64,000 nucleotides of DNA from Saccopteryx bilineata. Lineage: Eukaryota > Chordata > Mammalia > Chiroptera > Emballonuridae. Below, in pieces: positions 11,646 to 21,859 of this stretch. The notes beneath the pieces are model-generated. The model saw nothing but the letters and a program-made list of their open reading frames with translations. It did no database searches and had not been told where the DNA came from. The DNA is taken from contig NC_089492.1 in NCBI RefSeq assembly GCF_036850765.1, forward strand, positions 199,670,276-199,734,275, in the 5' to 3' direction. A program made the translations under genes and the position numbers. Each line of letters starts with the position of its first letter. The stretch's first letter is position 1.

Positions 11646-12208
11646 CAAATATATGAGGGACTAACCATCAAAAAGAAAAAACAAATTCATATCCACTTAA
11701 ATTGGACTGCGCAAGACAACAAATGAGTGGCTGAAAGGAACACACTCTTCTAGCAAGCAATTGGACACTCTTTTTCAAAAATGTTTCTCTTAGCATTTGT
11801 TACTGTAAAACTTGGAATTAATTTAAATACTTAATCTTCACTGAACAATTAAATACAACTTGGTACACTTACACCATTGGGAAATTATATTTATGAACGT
11901 TTTTGTTAATTGGGAAAAATACTTTATGAAGTTAAGGGAAAAGAGCAGTATGCAAAATTGCATGCATGATACAATCTTATCTAAGAAAAACACACAAGAG
12001 TTAGGGAAAACCCCAGAATGTGTGGTGAGGTCACACCTTATTGGTATAAATTGTTCTCATTTCCATTTTCTTTCTGAAATTTGTACTTTTTTAAAGAAGA
12101 AAATATAAAAGTATTAAATTTATTTTTGTTAAGAGCAGAAAATTAGCATACATGAGATGAACTCGTGTAGATTTCTGTTCAATACTATCACAATGTCTAT
12201 TGACCTTC

Positions 12209-12425
12209 ACTTTTTTTTTTCAGTTTTTTTTTAATTAAATTTAATGCAGTGACATTGATAAATCAGGGTACATATGTTGAGAGAAAATATCTCTAGATTA
12301 TTTTGACATTTGATTGTGCTGTATACCCCTCCCCCAAAGTTAAATTGTCTTCTGTCATCTTCTATCTGGTTTTCTTTGTGCCCCTCCCCTCCCCTAACCC
12401 CTCTCTCCTTCACTTTTACTTAATT
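12209..12425 (-). repeat. L1 3' UTR fragment
   Basis: A T-run (poly(A) on the minus strand) is followed by TTTAATGCAGTGACATTGAT, AATCAGGGTACATATG and CCCCTCCCCTAACCCC. The same layout occurs in the younger L1 at 30054. It is 5' truncated. Confidence 0.8.
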
Positions 12426-13339
12426 CCTCAGTCTATGCCAGCCGTCCATTCTTTTTCTTCTTACTTTAAAATTTACTCCTTAAACATGTCGTCAGTGTAA
12501 GTTGCTCTTATTTTTATATTGGCACCTTTTTCTAGATTGGATTGAAGCTCTTGGCAGGGTGACATAGAACCCCATTGTCAAAATTTAAAGGTGATAATCT
12601 GGGCTCGTTATTTCAGGGAAATACAAAGATATATTAGAGCATGGTTCCTGCCTTCAATAAATTTTCAGTTGAGTAGCTTTAGTTCTCTGGTCTTCACCTT
12701 AGAGGAACTATTTTTATTCAAACCACCGATGACAGTCTTCTGGCAGAAATCCAAAGGCCTCATTCCTTTTCTGAGCCTCTGGGCCTCTTAGCCCCTCTGT
12801 GGAGGTTGACCGGCTCCCCTCTCTGTGCCGTCCTCTCTGGTCTAGTCTTCAGGGACATTCCACACCTGTAATCGGCACTTTCACGATCTGTGGGGCATCT
12901 CACTGAACTCTCTCCCTCCTACTCAGAATCTCTGGGCCTCAAAATGTTCTTGAATGAGCTCTGATTATCTGACCAAATACTTAAAAGATGTTTATCTTCA
13001 TGACACCAATTACTCTCAGAACTTTGGGCCCAGTGGCCTATGTTGCCTTCTTCAAACAAACAAAAACAGTGAACCTCATTGCTGCCTCTCACCTCTACCT
13101 TGCATAAGTTCCTTTCCTAATGATTCAAGTGCTCTGTCTTTAAAAGAAAAAGGCAGGTCTCTCTTCATCTCAGAATATTCTCCTTACAGCCCCTAATTCA
13201 ATCATTCAACCATGGTTTCCAACTTCCTCTTTCTGAGCTGATCTAGTATGTCCCATTCATCTTTGATGGGCTGTCCCTTTTCTTAGCACAAAGTTATATC
13301 TCAGAATATATGTAATATCTATGGACATGGTTTTAAAAA

Positions 13340-13900
13340 TTAATTATTTAATATTTACACCACTTTATGGAGGTACAGTTGAGATGTAAAAGGTGTACAT
13401 ATTTAACACAGATAAGTATACATCTATGACATGATCATTACTGTCAAGGTTGTAAACATATCCATCACCTCCTCAAATCCCCTCCTGTCTCTTTTATTAT
13501 TATTTTGTGGCAAGAACACTTACCATAAGATCTACCCCCTTAGCGAAATGTGAGTGTACAGTACTGTATTGCCAGCTATAGGCACATGTACAGTAGGTCT
13601 CCAGAGCTATTCATCCTGCATAACTGAAACTTTGGACCCTCTGACCATCACTTCTCCCCCCCACCCCCAGCACCTGGCAGTCACCATTCTACTCTCTGCT
13701 TCTATGAATTTGACTCTTTTAGAGTCTACGTGTAATGTTTGTCTTTCTGTATCTGGCTTATCTCACTTAGCATAATGTCTTCCAAGACCTGTCATGCTGC
13801 TGAAAATGGCAGGATTTTCTTCCTTTGTAAAGGCTGAATAGTATTGCATTGCATGTATATATCACTCTTTCTTTATTGATTTATTATAGGTATGTTTTCA
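13340..13900 (-). repeat. L1 3' region, older
   Basis: GAGGTACAGTTGAGATGTAA, GGTGTACATATTTAACACAG and later CACTTAGCATAATGTCTTCC and GGCTGAATAGTATTGCATTG are antisense L1 ORF2-end and 3' UTR sequence. From 13514 onward this L1 is part of the left arm of the inverted duplication. Confidence 0.8.
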
Positions 13901-14236
13901 ATCTTTGACTTGTGTATTCCTCTTGTAATGTCCTATTTTCCCACCACCCTCTTTAAGTTTTAAGGGTCACTTTTTCTTTTTCTTTATTATTTTTCACAGA
14001 ACTTAAAATAACACTCTGCATAAAAACAGGCAAAGTGAAATCAAGAATTCAGGCAATTTTTCAAATAAGACTAATTTTTAAAACCTGCTACTGAGAAAAG
14101 TAAGTAATTTGAGTTTCCGCTATCCTAACTGTCCATCTACATTGGCCAAATTCAGATGCGCTTCCCTTCAGACTTCATTTATCACTGTAGGCCTCAGAGG
14201 CACATTCTACTTGGCTTTCAAGTTTTCCAAATGATA
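13514..14236 (+). repeat. Inverted duplication, left arm (about 0.72 kb)
   Basis: Reverse-complemented, this segment aligns end to end with 16809-17527. Outer edges: GAACACTTACCATAAGATC here and its complement GATCTTATGGTAAGTGTTC there. Inner edges: TTCCAAATGATA here and TATCATCTGGAA there. The arm joins an L1 3' fragment to about 340 bases of non-L1 sequence (for example GAGTTTCCGCTATCCTAACT), so both were copied as one block. By eye about nine bases in ten agree. Confidence 0.93.
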
Positions 14237-15923
14237 TGCAACTCATGTCAGGGTTAAAGAACATCTCTTGAACCCAACCCTTTTTGTTTTTTAGGAGAGC
14301 AGATCACTAGAACCGTTGTGATGGTTCCTCAGTCTTTCCTTCCTTGTCTTTCATGCCCTTGATATATTTTTATAGTCACCTTGCAGAATGTCTCAAAATA
14401 TGGATTTGTCTGATGTTTTTTTATCGATTACATTGAGGTGATGAATTTTTGACAGAAACCCCACAGAAATGATACTGCATCCTCCTCCAATAGGTCTTCT
14501 TCCTGGTGATGTTACCTTAATCACTTGGTTAAGGTGGCTGCAAAGTTTCTTTACAATAAAGTTACTATTTTTCTCTTTATAATTGATCAATCTCTTGGGG
14601 TGATAAGTTCAGACTATGAAAATATCCTGTTTCTTCTCAAAGATTAGCCCAGTGGTTTTCATATCCATCAGTGGATCTTGTCTATAATGATTGCTACTTT
14701 TTTTGGAGGGTGAGAAGATGTTTTTAGTCCTTTTATTTGTTTTCTAATAATTTTTTATTTTTCAATTACAGTTGACATACAATATCATATTAGTTTCAGG
14801 TGTACACCCCAGTAATTAGACATTATATAATTTACTAAGTGAACATTCTGATGTCTTGAACCCATCAGATACCATACATATTATAGTTATAATATTATTT
14901 ACTATATTCCTTATTTTATAACTGAAATTCTCATGACCATTCTGTAACAACCAACTTGTGTTTCTTAATCACTTCACCTTTTTCACCCAGCCTCCAGTTC
15001 CCCTTCCATCCGGTAATCCTCAAAATAGTCTCTATATCTATGAATCTGTTTCTGTTCTACTTGTTTAGTTTTTTAGATTCAATTGTTGATAGATATATAT
15101 TTATTGCTATTTTATCATCATTTTTTTATACTTTTTTCTTCTTAAAGAAGACACTTTAAAACATTTCATGTACTACTGGTTTAGTTTTATGTATTGTTTG
15201 CCTACTGGTGATTTTGTATTTTCCTCATTCCTTCTATATTTAACTTGAATTGTTCTGTAAGAAAAAGTTGCCCCTTCTCTGTCCCTTATTTATATCACTA
15301 TGTACTCATGAATATTTTATTCCTTGGATTAGACTCCAGTACTTCTAATTCATGGATTAGAATCCATTATTTTTTGTAGATCAAATTATTCCAGTTCCAG
15401 CCATTGGGAGTTCCTTAAGTCGGCTCTGGGTCCACTTGGCATGTTTCTTTCTTTTTCAAACACTTCTCTATTTTCTGTCCCCACAAGTCTCAGGTTCATC
15501 CCATGTTTTCCCGCTTCAACCCTGAAATCAACAGCTTCTCCATAAAATCTACCCCCCATATTTTAAAATCTCTATTTCACAATCATAATTGCATTGTATT
15601 CACACTTTCTGATGGAGACATTAGTCCTAGGAGAGCTGAAGCCTTGCTGGTGTATAGCTAGCTATTCCTATGTCACCCAACACAGCACCTGACTCAGCTT
15701 AGAAGCTTGCCAGGTGTTCCTAGAGGAACAAGCAGAGATTGGTGCACTCTTTTCTCCTGTGGTGATTTCTAATCATTTAGCAGAGATTTCTGGTGAGTGG
15801 TCACAGAAGGCAAAGGTGGCTTTAAAGCAATTCCACCTTCTGCCAGCCTGGGGAGCCTAAAACTAGGAATCAGGTCTCTGTTCTCATTTCTCTAATAATA
15901 GTTCTTAAAGAAACAGAATCTGT
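14237..15923. other. Spacer of the inverted duplication, left part
   Basis: Contains an L1 fragment (14735-15090) and otherwise no recognised feature. No exon or RNA gene. Confidence 0.5.
14735..15090 (-). repeat. L1 3' UTR fragment
   Basis: CAATTACAGTTGACATACAA, TAGTTTCAGGTGTACACC and later GAATCTGTTTCTGTTCTACT are typical of the antisense 3' end of older mammalian L1 (L1MA/L1MB-like). Confidence 0.8.
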
Positions 15924-16100
15924 GCCTGACCTGTGGTGGCGCAGTGGAAAAGCGTCAACCTGGCATGCCGAGGTTGCCAGTTTGAAACCCTGGGCTTGCC
16001 TGGTCAAGGCACTTATGGGAGTTGATGCTGCCTGTTTTTCTCCCCCTTCTCTCACTCTGTCTCTCTTCTCTCTAAAATGAATAAAATCTTAAAAAACAAA
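15924..16100 (+). repeat. VES SINE
   Basis: It has head GCCTGACCTGTGGTGGCGCA, box-B-like GTTTGAAACCC, TGGTCAAGGCACTTATGGGA, a CT-rich tail and AAAATGAATAAAATC. It seems to lie within or next to an L1, since GAAACAGAATC occurs before it and AACCAGAATCC after it. That could be a diverged target duplication. Confidence 0.92.
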
Positions 16101-16106
16101 CAAACC

Positions 16107-16385
16107 CCCCAACCAGAATCCAAGAGGGACAAATGTATACCCCATCTAGGTGGGATATAAAACAGAGACTCACGGACATAGATAAAAGCGAAGTGGTTAC
16201 CAGAGGAAGGGAGTAAAGAGGGACAAATGTATGGCAACAGAAAGTGAGTTGACTTTGGGTGATGGGCACACAATGCAATCATACAATGAAATCAACAGTT
16301 CAAATGCTATGGAAACGTTCACCTATAACCTATTGTACTCTTATTGATCAATGTCACCCCATTCAATTTAATTTCTAAATAAAAG
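16107..16385 (+). repeat. L1 3' end
   Basis: GAGACTCACGGACATAGATA, GTGGTTACCAGAGGAAGGGA, TTGACTTTGGGTGATGGGCA and CAATGTCACCCCATTCAATT are the conserved 3' terminus of bat/laurasiatherian L1. The purine-rich microsatellite follows where the A-tail would be and may have grown from it. Confidence 0.85.
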
Positions 16386-16512
16386 AAGGAGAAGAGGAGG
16401 AGGGGGAGAGGAGGAAGAGGAAGAGGAAGAGGAAGAGGAGGAAAAAGAAGAAGAAGAAGAAGAAGAAGAAGAAGAAGAAGAAGAAGAAGAAGAAGAAGAA
16501 GAAGAAGGAGGA
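16386..16512 (+). repeat. GGAGAA / (GAA)n purine microsatellite
   Basis: Pure purine tract, first mixed GAGGAGG/GAAGAGG units, then about 20 uninterrupted GAA triplets to about 16507. It directly follows an L1 3' end. Long GAA tracts can form triplex DNA. Confidence 0.95.
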
Positions 16513-16686
16513 AAATAATGACTATTTCAAATAGTCAGGAAACAAGGATATGTCATAGAACATCTCAGTAACTGTTTCATCATTAAGCTTGGTACTTAAT
16601 GTGCAATACAGACATAAATTCTGAAAAATTCACTGGCACACACACACCAAATTTATAAACCAATTGAGAACCAGCAAACTGGTAGA

Positions 16687-16800
16687 AAAATGAAGAGCTG
16701 AGTCCCAGAAGAGAGGAAGCAATCTTTCTATGAGATAGGCTCTTCCTGTGAGACAAAAATGGACAAATTTTTTAAATTGAATTTTATTGGAGTGACACTG
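16687..16800 (+). repeat. Direct repeat next to right arm, copy 1
   Basis: Aligns with 17831-17945 in the same orientation: both have GAGCTGAGTCC, TATGAGA(T/C)AGGCTC, CTCTTCCT/CTCCTCCT and a run into TTAAATTGAATTTTATT or close variant. It ends in an L1-tail-like word just before the right arm begins. Confidence 0.8.
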
Positions 16801-16808
16801 GTTAAAAG

Positions 16809-17527
16809 TATCATCTGGAAACTTTAGAGCCAAGTAGAACGTGCCTCTGAGGCCTGCTGTGATAAATGAAGTCTGACGGGAAGAGCATCTGAATTTGGCC
16901 AATGTAGATGGACAGTTAGGATAGCGGAAACTCAAATTCCTTACTTTTCTCAATAGCAGATTTTAAAAATTAGCCTGATTTGAAAAATTGCCTGAATTAT
17001 TGATTTCATTTTGCCTGTCTTTGTGCATAGCATTATTTTAAGTCCTGTGAAAAATAATAAAGAAAAAGAAAAAGTGACCCTTAAAACTTAAAGGGAGTGG
17101 AGGGATAATAGGCATTACAAGAGGAATACACAAGTCAAAGATTGAAAACATACCTATAATAAATCAATAAAGAAAGAGTGATATATACATGCAATGCAAT
17201 ACTATTCAGCCTTTACAAAGGAAGAAAATCCTGCCATTTTCAGCAGCACGACAGGTCTTGGAAGACATTATGCTAAGTGAGATAAGCCAGATACAGAAAG
17301 ACAAACATTACACGTAGACTCTAAAAGAGTCAAATTTATAAAAGCAGAGTAGAATGGTGACTGCCAGGTGCTGGGGGTGGGGGGGAGAAGTGATGGTCAG
17401 AGGGTCCAAAGTTTCAGTTATGCAGAATGAATAGCTCTGGACACCTACTGTACATGTGCCTATAGCTGGCAATACAGTACTGTATACTCACATTTTGCTA
17501 AGGGGGTAGATCTTATGGTAAGTGTTC
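16809..17527 (-). repeat. Inverted duplication, right arm
   Basis: Inverted copy of 13514-14236. The spacer between the arms is about 2.57 kb. The L1 part lies at about 17140-17527 and the non-L1 part at 16809-17140, in mirror order. Small insertions and deletions exist, but no large break. Confidence 0.93.
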
Positions 17528-17689
17528 AACAAAGATGCATTGTGTAAAAGTACACAGGCTTAGAATCACCCAAACCCTGTGCTAAGTGAATAGTCCATTT
17601 GATAACCCTTATTCCAGGCAGAATGTTGAAAGCTGGAGGTGCTGAGACGGGTAAGACATCACCCTTGGCTTCAAGGAACTCTCAGACAC

Positions 17690-17735
17690 ACACACACACA
17701 CATGCACACACATGCATGCAAACTGCACACACAAT
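17690..17735. repeat. (CA)n microsatellite
   Basis: ACACACACACACACATG followed by interrupted CACACATGCATGCA units. Confidence 0.9.
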
Positions 17736-17830
17736 GCATACTAGTGTGATAAGTATTGCACAAGAAAAATTTTGCAGGATGAAGTTCTGTGGGTTCCACA
17801 AGGAATGTTTAGAGGACCCGGGACGGTTTG

Positions 17831-17945
17831 GAAATGAGGAGCTGAGTCCTGGAGGAGAGGGAGCTGTCTTCTTATGAGACAGGCTCCTCCTATGAGAGAA
17901 CAGAGGGACAAAGTTTTTTTAATTGAATTTTATTCGGGTGAAATT
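17831..17945 (+). repeat. Direct repeat beyond right arm, copy 2
   Basis: Partner of 16687-16800. Together the two copies bracket the right arm and a roughly 300-base segment. Identity by eye about four bases in five. Confidence 0.8.
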
Positions 17946-18081
17946 GTATTTGTAATGCTTTGTGTCTAATGGAAAAAATAAGCTGTCAATTCTTACAGAG
18001 GGAACTGGAGTATTTGTTTTACTGTACTTTGTATACTTTGTATTTCATTTTTTAAAAAGCTGGTAAAATTTAAGACTCCAC

Positions 18082-18137
18082 TCATTAATTGCCTGGCGGA
18101 AAAGGTGGGGAAGAAAAGAGAAAGAGAGGGAGGGAAG

Positions 18138-18172
<35 letters not shown>

Positions 18173-18224
18173 ACTTAAATGAAAAGCCATAATCCACCAT
18201 TCTGTTCTGTTGTATGAAGTACAG
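18082..18224 (+). repeat. Near-identical direct duplication, copy 1
   Basis: Starts TCATTAATTGCCTGGCGGAA, passes through a purine/GA run and ends TGTTGTATGAAGTACAG. It matches 19522-19654 without substitutions outside the GA run. I do not recognise it as a known SINE or LINE. The flanks are unrelated on both sides. Confidence 0.93.
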
Positions 18225-19521
18225 CCTTGCTCCACAGCCCGACCCCAGAATTCAAAATAGAATCCAGTTCAGAACCCAGAACTCTTCCTCGTCATCTCCT
18301 CTGGTTACATGAGAGCTCACCAAGGGTGGGTCAGGCCCTAATCCTGAAGCTGCCATGTAGTCCTGACCATTCAGTGCAAGTCACCATTGTCGGGGCCCAG
18401 AATCTGTGCTCTCTGGGTTCCTGGTGGACAGAGCTGGAACTTGTGGGAGAGCAGGAACTTGGGGGAGCCTTTCTGCCTCAGCCCCACAGTGCCTGGACTC
18501 TCATACAGCATGGAAGAAGGCCTGGCACATTCCTACCTGCAGCATTTGCAACTATGTGACTGTGCGATCTCCTGACAGTCTGAGAATGGAAATATCAATA
18601 TTCACCTGACCCTGAATGGCATAAGGATGTTAAAACTCTAAGCAAGGGTTTTAACCTCCCTTGAGGGTGGCCTGGGAAGGAGGAGGTGGTTGGTGCCATT
18701 GTCTGTAGTGATCATCCTGCTCTTTGTGATGAAGTAAAAATGAAATAAATCTCCTTTCCTTTCAGGACCAATGAAAAGAGCATGTTTTTCCTTAGACAAT
18801 ATTATGGGGTTAAAAAAAACTCCTGTCAAGATGCTTTGTGTTCTTTGGTAGAAGACATGGTACATAAATACAAAGAACATGTCCTCTCAGTTTGAGGTGC
18901 AGGAGGCCAGAGTCTGGAAAGTTGGACAGCTTGATGACATTTTGCCATTTAAAACCAACATCAATTTTCTCCACTGGTTGCACTTTAGATCATTGTGTGT
19001 CTCCAAAGATTACAGGATAAATATTTCCCAAGTGCCATTTAAAAAATAATGGTAATTGAAATCCTCTTATTTACAAAATAAAATGCCTCCAAAGAAGACC
19101 TTAAGAATATGAAAGAGTTTACAAGTTAGGCTTAGAAAAGCGGAGGTACTGGGGCCTGGAGGGGCCACTGAGGTACTGCCCAAGTCTGTTCAGGGAATGC
19201 AGGTTTGGGGCTAAAGTTCCACAAAGTAATAGTTTCCTACTGAACTGAGAGTCTCCTGCTCCAAGATCTTTTTTAGGTTTCCACTGGCAGCAACCATTTC
19301 CTATTAGGGAAGAACAGACACAGTCATTCTTAAGGGAACAAGAAGGGACAACAAGCAGCACACTGGGAGTTGCACCCATTAGTCAGTCTGGAGAGAGAGG
19401 ATGAACAGGAAGATAATTTTCAAAACACTTACCTTCTCTGTATGCCTCCCACTGTTGAATATCAAAATACTTATCCTAGAAGAGTTTGTTTTTAAAAGAA
19501 AGAGTGAAAAGTGATGTTCAT
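18225..19521. other. Sequence between the two duplicate copies
   Basis: No gene or named repeat. Open frames at 18227-18609 overlap in three frames and are not coding. Confidence 0.45.
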
Positions 19522-19654
19522 TCATTAATTGCCTGGCGGAAAAGGTGGGGAAGAAAAGAGAAAGAGAGGGAGGGAAGAAAAGATAGAGAGAGAGAGAGAG
19601 AGACTTAAATGAAAAGCCATAATCCACCATTCTGTTCTGTTGTATGAAGTACAG
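19522..19654 (+). repeat. Near-identical direct duplication, copy 2
   Basis: Second copy of 18082-18224, in the same orientation and about 1.44 kb away. The GA run is about 10 bases shorter and has one T interruption. The left flank (GTGATGTTCAT) and right flank (TTTAACTTGG) differ from copy 1. Confidence 0.93.
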
Positions 19655-19869
19655 TTTAACTTGGTATTTCTAGAGGGTAAATATGCAGAATCTTTGATTC
19701 AGGATGGAAGTTCTGGATAATGATCTTAAGGAGAAAAATCACTTAGCCTGGCAGAAATGTGTTTCAGGAGGGTGTTCATTGGAGGTTGTATACCTTGCAC
19801 TCCCTGACTTCCTTACATGAAAATTAACTTTCTTTTCCTTCCCACTAGTATTCACATCTGTCTTATTTT

Positions 19870-19955
19870 CCAATGTATCCCTGGACCTAGAAGATTGAAT
19901 GATGTAGAGTAGGTGGTCAGTTAATACTTGCTGAGTAAATGAATAATGCTGAAAA
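19870..19955 (+). repeat. L2-like LINE 3' tail
   Basis: GTATCCCTGGACCTAGAAGA, GTAGGTGGTCAGTTAATACT and GCTGAGTAAATGAATAATG resemble the L2 terminus. Short and diverged. Confidence 0.5.
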
Positions 19956-20435
19956 AAATTGATTCTAATCTCAATGTCCAAAAAAGAAAAAAAAAAAAAG
20001 AGAGAGAGAGCGTATCTTCCCAGAAACACATGGATGGAAATAAGGAGGTCAAGCAGAAGATCCTGGAGTGTTTCTGAATGGAGGGTGATGCTCAGAGAGG
20101 TGACAGAACTTCAGGTGAGGCAAGAGTAAGCTGGTCTCCTCTGTAGAATGGAAGGAATGCTCTTGGAGCAGTGTGATTCTTAAAGTCATATGTGTCCACT
20201 GCATTCATTTTGATGTGAAACTGGCATTAGCCCAAATTCAGACTTTATCAGGTTCATCGGGACTTAAAGAGTTTAGGCTGAACATAACCCTACAGTTACA
20301 AGTAATCAGAAATCAAGAGGTGTTGGCTTGCTGACGGTTTGTTCTATGCAGATGGTGTTGTTGATTTCTTTCTCAAATATTAGGCTTTTGAAATCTACTT
20401 GTCTTGCCCTACTCTCATATTAGGGCTTTAGGAAA

Positions 20436-20439
<4 letters not shown>

Positions 20440-20477
<38 letters not shown>
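20440..20477. repeat. (GA)n microsatellite
   Basis: About 18 uninterrupted GA units preceded by ACA. Confidence 0.95.
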
Positions 20478-20482
<5 letters not shown>

Positions 20483-20644
20483 ATATAAGTCAAATAGATC
20501 ATAGTTATGAATCAATGTGGCTCTTATAATGATGATATAGAATTAGTCATATTTACAGGGAATGTTGACCTAACCTGTTGAGTAAAAAAATCCTGCTATA
20601 TGACAGTATCTATGCTATGGCATCAGTTATATAAAATTCTTGTC

Positions 20645-20682
20645 AATTATCTATCTATCACCTATCTCCCTATCTATCTATC

Positions 20683-20728
<46 letters not shown>

Positions 20729-20732
20729 ATCT
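20645..20732. repeat. (CTAT)n microsatellite
   Basis: Tandem CTAT units, first interrupted (CACC, CCCT), then a clean run of about 12. Confidence 0.95.
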
Positions 20733-21094
20733 CATCTGCCTAGATAGTAGGAGCAACAGTCAATAGATGTTAAGAGTGTTGATCTCTAAATGAAGAGGTG
20801 AAGGTAATTTTTACTTTTAAAAAAATACTATACTTCATATACATATGTACTATTTCAGTAATTAGCAAATGTCATTTTTTACCTTCAGAAAAAAAACACA
20901 CCTGCTTTCATTTGAAGAAAGAGAGAGAGAGAGAAACAGAATAACATTTGTCATGTTCCCGAGCTTCAAATTCAGGTAGAGCATTTGATCTACCTGATCA
21001 ACCAAGCTGAATATTTTTCGAACGGTGTTGGAATGACTGACCTGAAACATTTATGTATGAAGTTACTATATTGTTTTTTGTTGTTGTTGTTTTT

Positions 21095-21470
21095 CTTTTT
21101 TTACAGACTTTATTGTTTTAGAAGTTTTAGGTTTACTATGAAAATTGGGAGGAAGATACAGAGATTTCCAATATGCCTCCTGTCCCCTCCTACACTCACA
21201 CACAGCCTCCCCTACTATAAACATCCTCCACCGGAGAGGTCCATCTGTTACATCAAAACATACATTGACACATCACCCAAAATTCATAGTTTACATTGCT
21301 TCTCACTCTTGGTGTTGTACATTCTGTGGATTTGGGAAAGTGTGTAATGACATGTATCCATTATTACAATATAGAGTACCTCAGTGCTTCTGTGTTCTGC
21401 CTAGTCATCTTTCCCTAGCCCTCACCCCTGCAGGCACTGATTCTTTTTTTTTTATTGTTGAAATTACAGC
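21095..21470 (-). repeat. L1 (old) 3' UTR fragment
   Basis: TTTTAGGTTTACTATGAAAA, GATACAGAGATTTCCAATAT, TTGACACATCACCCAAAATT and GGTGTTGTACATTCTGTGG are well-known antisense words of old mammalian L1 3' ends (L1M-type). Confidence 0.85.
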
Positions 21471-21544
21471 TTTTTAAAGGCAAGATTTTCTTTTGTATTG
21501 CTTTTCTTTTATCTTTGGAATTCAGTTTTAGAGAAAATTTTATT

Positions 21545-21660
21545 TCAGTCCAGGCTCTAGTACCCACCAGTTGTGTGGCTCTGAGCAAATTATTTAATCT
21601 CTCTGAGTAGGTGTCCTCAACTGTAACATAGAAACATAGTATCTATCAGTGATGAATAAA
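21545..21660 (+). repeat. MIR SINE
   Basis: Contains CCAGGCTCTAGTACC, CCAGTTGTGTGGCTCTGAGC, AATTATTTAATCTCTCTGAG, then TGATGAATAAATG. Clear MIR core. Confidence 0.85.
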
Positions 21661-21689
21661 TGTGTACAAAGGGCCTATGGTAATTCTGA

Positions 21690-21855
21690 AGAGTATATGC
21701 ATGCATGAGTGTGCATACACATGTGCATGCACATATAGAATGTGTACATGTTCATACATGTGTACATGTGTGCATACATACATGTCATATATGCACATTT
21801 GTATATACACAAATGAAATGTGCAGGTATACATGTGTGTGCATGTGTGTACTTTG
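21690..21855. repeat. Alternating purine-pyrimidine TG/CATG/TA tract
   Basis: About 165 bases of ATGCATGC, GTGTACATG and TGCATACATACATG units. Many are short palindromes around CATG, TGCA and GTAC. It is conducive to Z-DNA or cruciform structure. Confidence 0.85.
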
Positions 21856-21859
21856 CCTT

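Larger units (their letters stand above)
9538..12208. other. Intergenic stretch, old repeats only
   Basis: Holds weak MER20-like and MIR fragments, copy B of an unnamed repeat and an L2 tail, listed separately. Open frames of 80-143 codons on both strands (for example 10098-10529, minus) overlap each other and show no domain. Confidence 0.45.
19956..21094. other. Intergenic stretch with simple repeats
   Basis: Includes the GA and CTAT microsatellites; no gene or other repeat is recognised. Confidence 0.45.

Noticed and set aside
15924..16000. Possible tRNA genes at SINE heads (also 7511, 25890, 50700)
   Set aside because: These are tRNA-derived SINE promoters (A/B box) within full SINEs with tails and target duplications, not tRNA genes.
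20645..20732. CRISPR-like regular repeats
   Set aside because: Simple tetranucleotide microsatellite without spacers; the genome is mammalian.
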